Positions 13,234 to 14,180 of a stretch of DNA of 14,180 nt are shown here, piece by piece (position 1 is the stretch's first letter; each line of letters opens with the position of its first letter). The stretch comes from Treponema sp. (GTDB lineage Bacteria > Spirochaetota > Spirochaetia > Treponematales > Breznakiellaceae). The position numbers and the translations under genes were made by a program. The stretch spans positions 1 through 14,180 of the forward strand of contig JAIRRR010000185.1 in assembly GCA_031255875.1 (NCBI GenBank), given 5' to 3'. The notes below the pieces were generated by a model, which saw nothing but the letters and a program-made list of their open reading frames with translations, was not told the DNA's origin and did not search any database.

Positions 13234-14180
13234 TATTGTCCTTCCCCGGCTCGCGCCCGTTCCGGCGCGGCGTCGTAGGCCTGGATGATCTTCTTTATAA
13301 GGGGGTGGCGGACCACATCGGCCGTATGGAGATAGGCGAAGTGGATGCCTTCGACGCCTTTCAGAATGGAAAGGGCGTGGATCAGCCCGGAATCCGCGCG
13401 CCGGGGGAGGTCGATCTGGGTCACGTCGCCGGTAATCACGGCCCTGGCCCGCTCCCCGATGCGCGTGAGAAACATCTTCATCTGCTCTTTGGTGGTATTC
13501 TGCGCCTCGTCAAGGATGATCATGCAGTCGTTGAGGCTGCGGCCCCGCATATAGGCCAAGGGCGCGATCTCTATGACCCGGTCTTCTTCCATACGGCGTA
13601 CCATTTCGTAGGGGACAAGTGCCTCCATCGCGTCGTAAAGGGGTCTGAGGTAGGGGTTGATCTTCTGGGCGAGATCGCCGGGCAGGAACCCCAGGCTTTC
13701 GCCCGCTTCCACCACCGGCCGGGTAAGTACCAGCTTGCGCATTTTCTTGGACAGCACGAGGTTGAGGGCCTCCGCAATGGCAAGGTAGGTCTTGCCGGTT
13801 CCCGCCGGCCCCACGCAGAAGCTGATGTCGTGGGAACGCATACCCTTGATGTATTCGGCCTGATTCCTGCTCCGGGGAAACACGTTCCTGAAACCACGGG
13901 GGATATGTATCATCGCTTCCCGCATGGGGTCCCGGACGGCCTCTTCCGGTGCGGCGGCTTCGGTTTCCCGTATACCCGCCAAAGCCCGAACATATTCGGG
14001 CGAAGGAAGTTCCCCCGCCTTTACCGCAGCGACAAGGTTGTCCATTACCGACCTGAAACGTCTTGACGCGGCCTCGTCCCCGCCCCGGAAGCGTATCTCG
14101 TTACCCCGCGCCGCGATGCGTCCGCCGAGCTGGCCTTCCAACGCTTTGAGGTTGCCGTCATTGGCGCCGCATACCCCGGA
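13233..14180 (-). CDS. phoH: PhoH-family ATPase (PhoH-like, 5' end outside window)
   Basis: The visible 315 residues cover nearly the whole of a PhoH-like protein (PhoL/YbeZ type). A short N-terminal domain with GNEIRFRG is followed by the ATPase core: Walker A GPAGTGKT (encoded at 13788-13811), LVLTRPVVEAGESLGFLPGD, and Walker B IILDEAQN (13505-13520 region), then TGDVTQIDLP and the family ending FAYLHTADVVRHPLIKKII. PhoH-like proteins act with YbeY in RNA metabolism in several bacteria, in keeping with the gene order here. An internal TTG at 14141 could be taken as a start, but the codons upstream of it read NDGNLKALEGQLGGRIAARG, the usual PhoH N-terminal pattern, so the true start lies beyond 14180. 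The stop overlaps the next start by one base. Confidence 0.95.
   Translation of the reverse strand, partial: SGVCGANDGNLKALEGQLGGRIAARGNEIRFRGGDEAASRRFRSVMDNLVAAVKAGELPSPEYVRALAGIRETEAAAPEEAVRDPMREAMIHIPRGFRNVFPRSRNQAEYIKGMRSHDISFCVGPAGTGKTYLAIAEALNLVLSKKMRKLVLTRPVVEAGESLGFLPGDLAQKINPYLRPLYDAMEALVPYEMVRRMEEDRVIEIAPLAYMRGRSLNDCMIILDEAQNTTKEQMKMFLTRIGERARAVITGDVTQIDLPRRADSGLIHALSILKGVEGIHFAYLHTADVVRHPLIKKIIQAYDAAPERARAGEGQ

Noticed and set aside
13236..14066. 276-codon plus-strand open frame opposite phoH
   Set aside because: Shadow of phoH, whose Walker motifs are on the minus strand; no own ribosome site or domain seen.

Overview
The window looks like chromosomal DNA of a GC-rich spirochaete of the Treponema group. 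I infer this from the tandem pair of DUF115/MptE-like 'motility-associated factor' (Maf) proteins, and from a packed cluster phoH / HD-domain membrane protein / ybeY / corC-tlyC / TPR protein whose last genes match, as I recall, the order around tlyC in Treponema pallidum. No rRNA, tRNA, CRISPR array, transposase or phage gene was seen. The species cannot be set from the sequence alone.

Left part (1-1950). A partial minus-strand gene (1-107) has an N-terminus resembling spirochaetal DksA/TraR-type regulators. An AT-rich divergent intergenic region (108-424) with candidate promoters separates it from a plus-strand gene (425-1324) for an unrecognised exported two-domain protein. A minus-strand FtsB/DivIC-like septum formation protein (1346-1807) converges on that gene across a short GC-rich hairpin. 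A second divergent region (1808-1949) carries a TTGACA-type promoter candidate reading rightward.

Centre (1950-7604). Three plus-strand genes form a likely operon: a very acidic, low-complexity 806-residue protein with 41-residue internal repeats and an ordered C-terminal tail, then two different Maf/DUF115 proteins (20 bp gap, then 8 bp overlap). Maf proteins attach nonulosonic acid sugars to flagellin in several bacteria, so the operon probably serves flagellar glycosylation. The role of the acidic partner is unknown.

Right part (7618-14180). Five minus-strand genes, each overlapping the next by 1 or 4 bases, read leftward: PhoH-family ATPase (5' end outside the window), PgpH-like HD phosphohydrolase (probable cyclic-di-AMP phosphodiesterase), YbeY endoribonuclease, CorC/TlyC CBS protein, and an exported TPR protein with a C-terminal part resembling FlgT. 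They should be translationally coupled and link RNA processing, nucleotide signalling and envelope functions. The corC/TPR junction carries a G/C-rich two-hairpin repeat that is read through as the N-terminus of the TPR protein. This and the acidic repeat protein are the most unusual items. I see no clear undescribed defence or mobile system.
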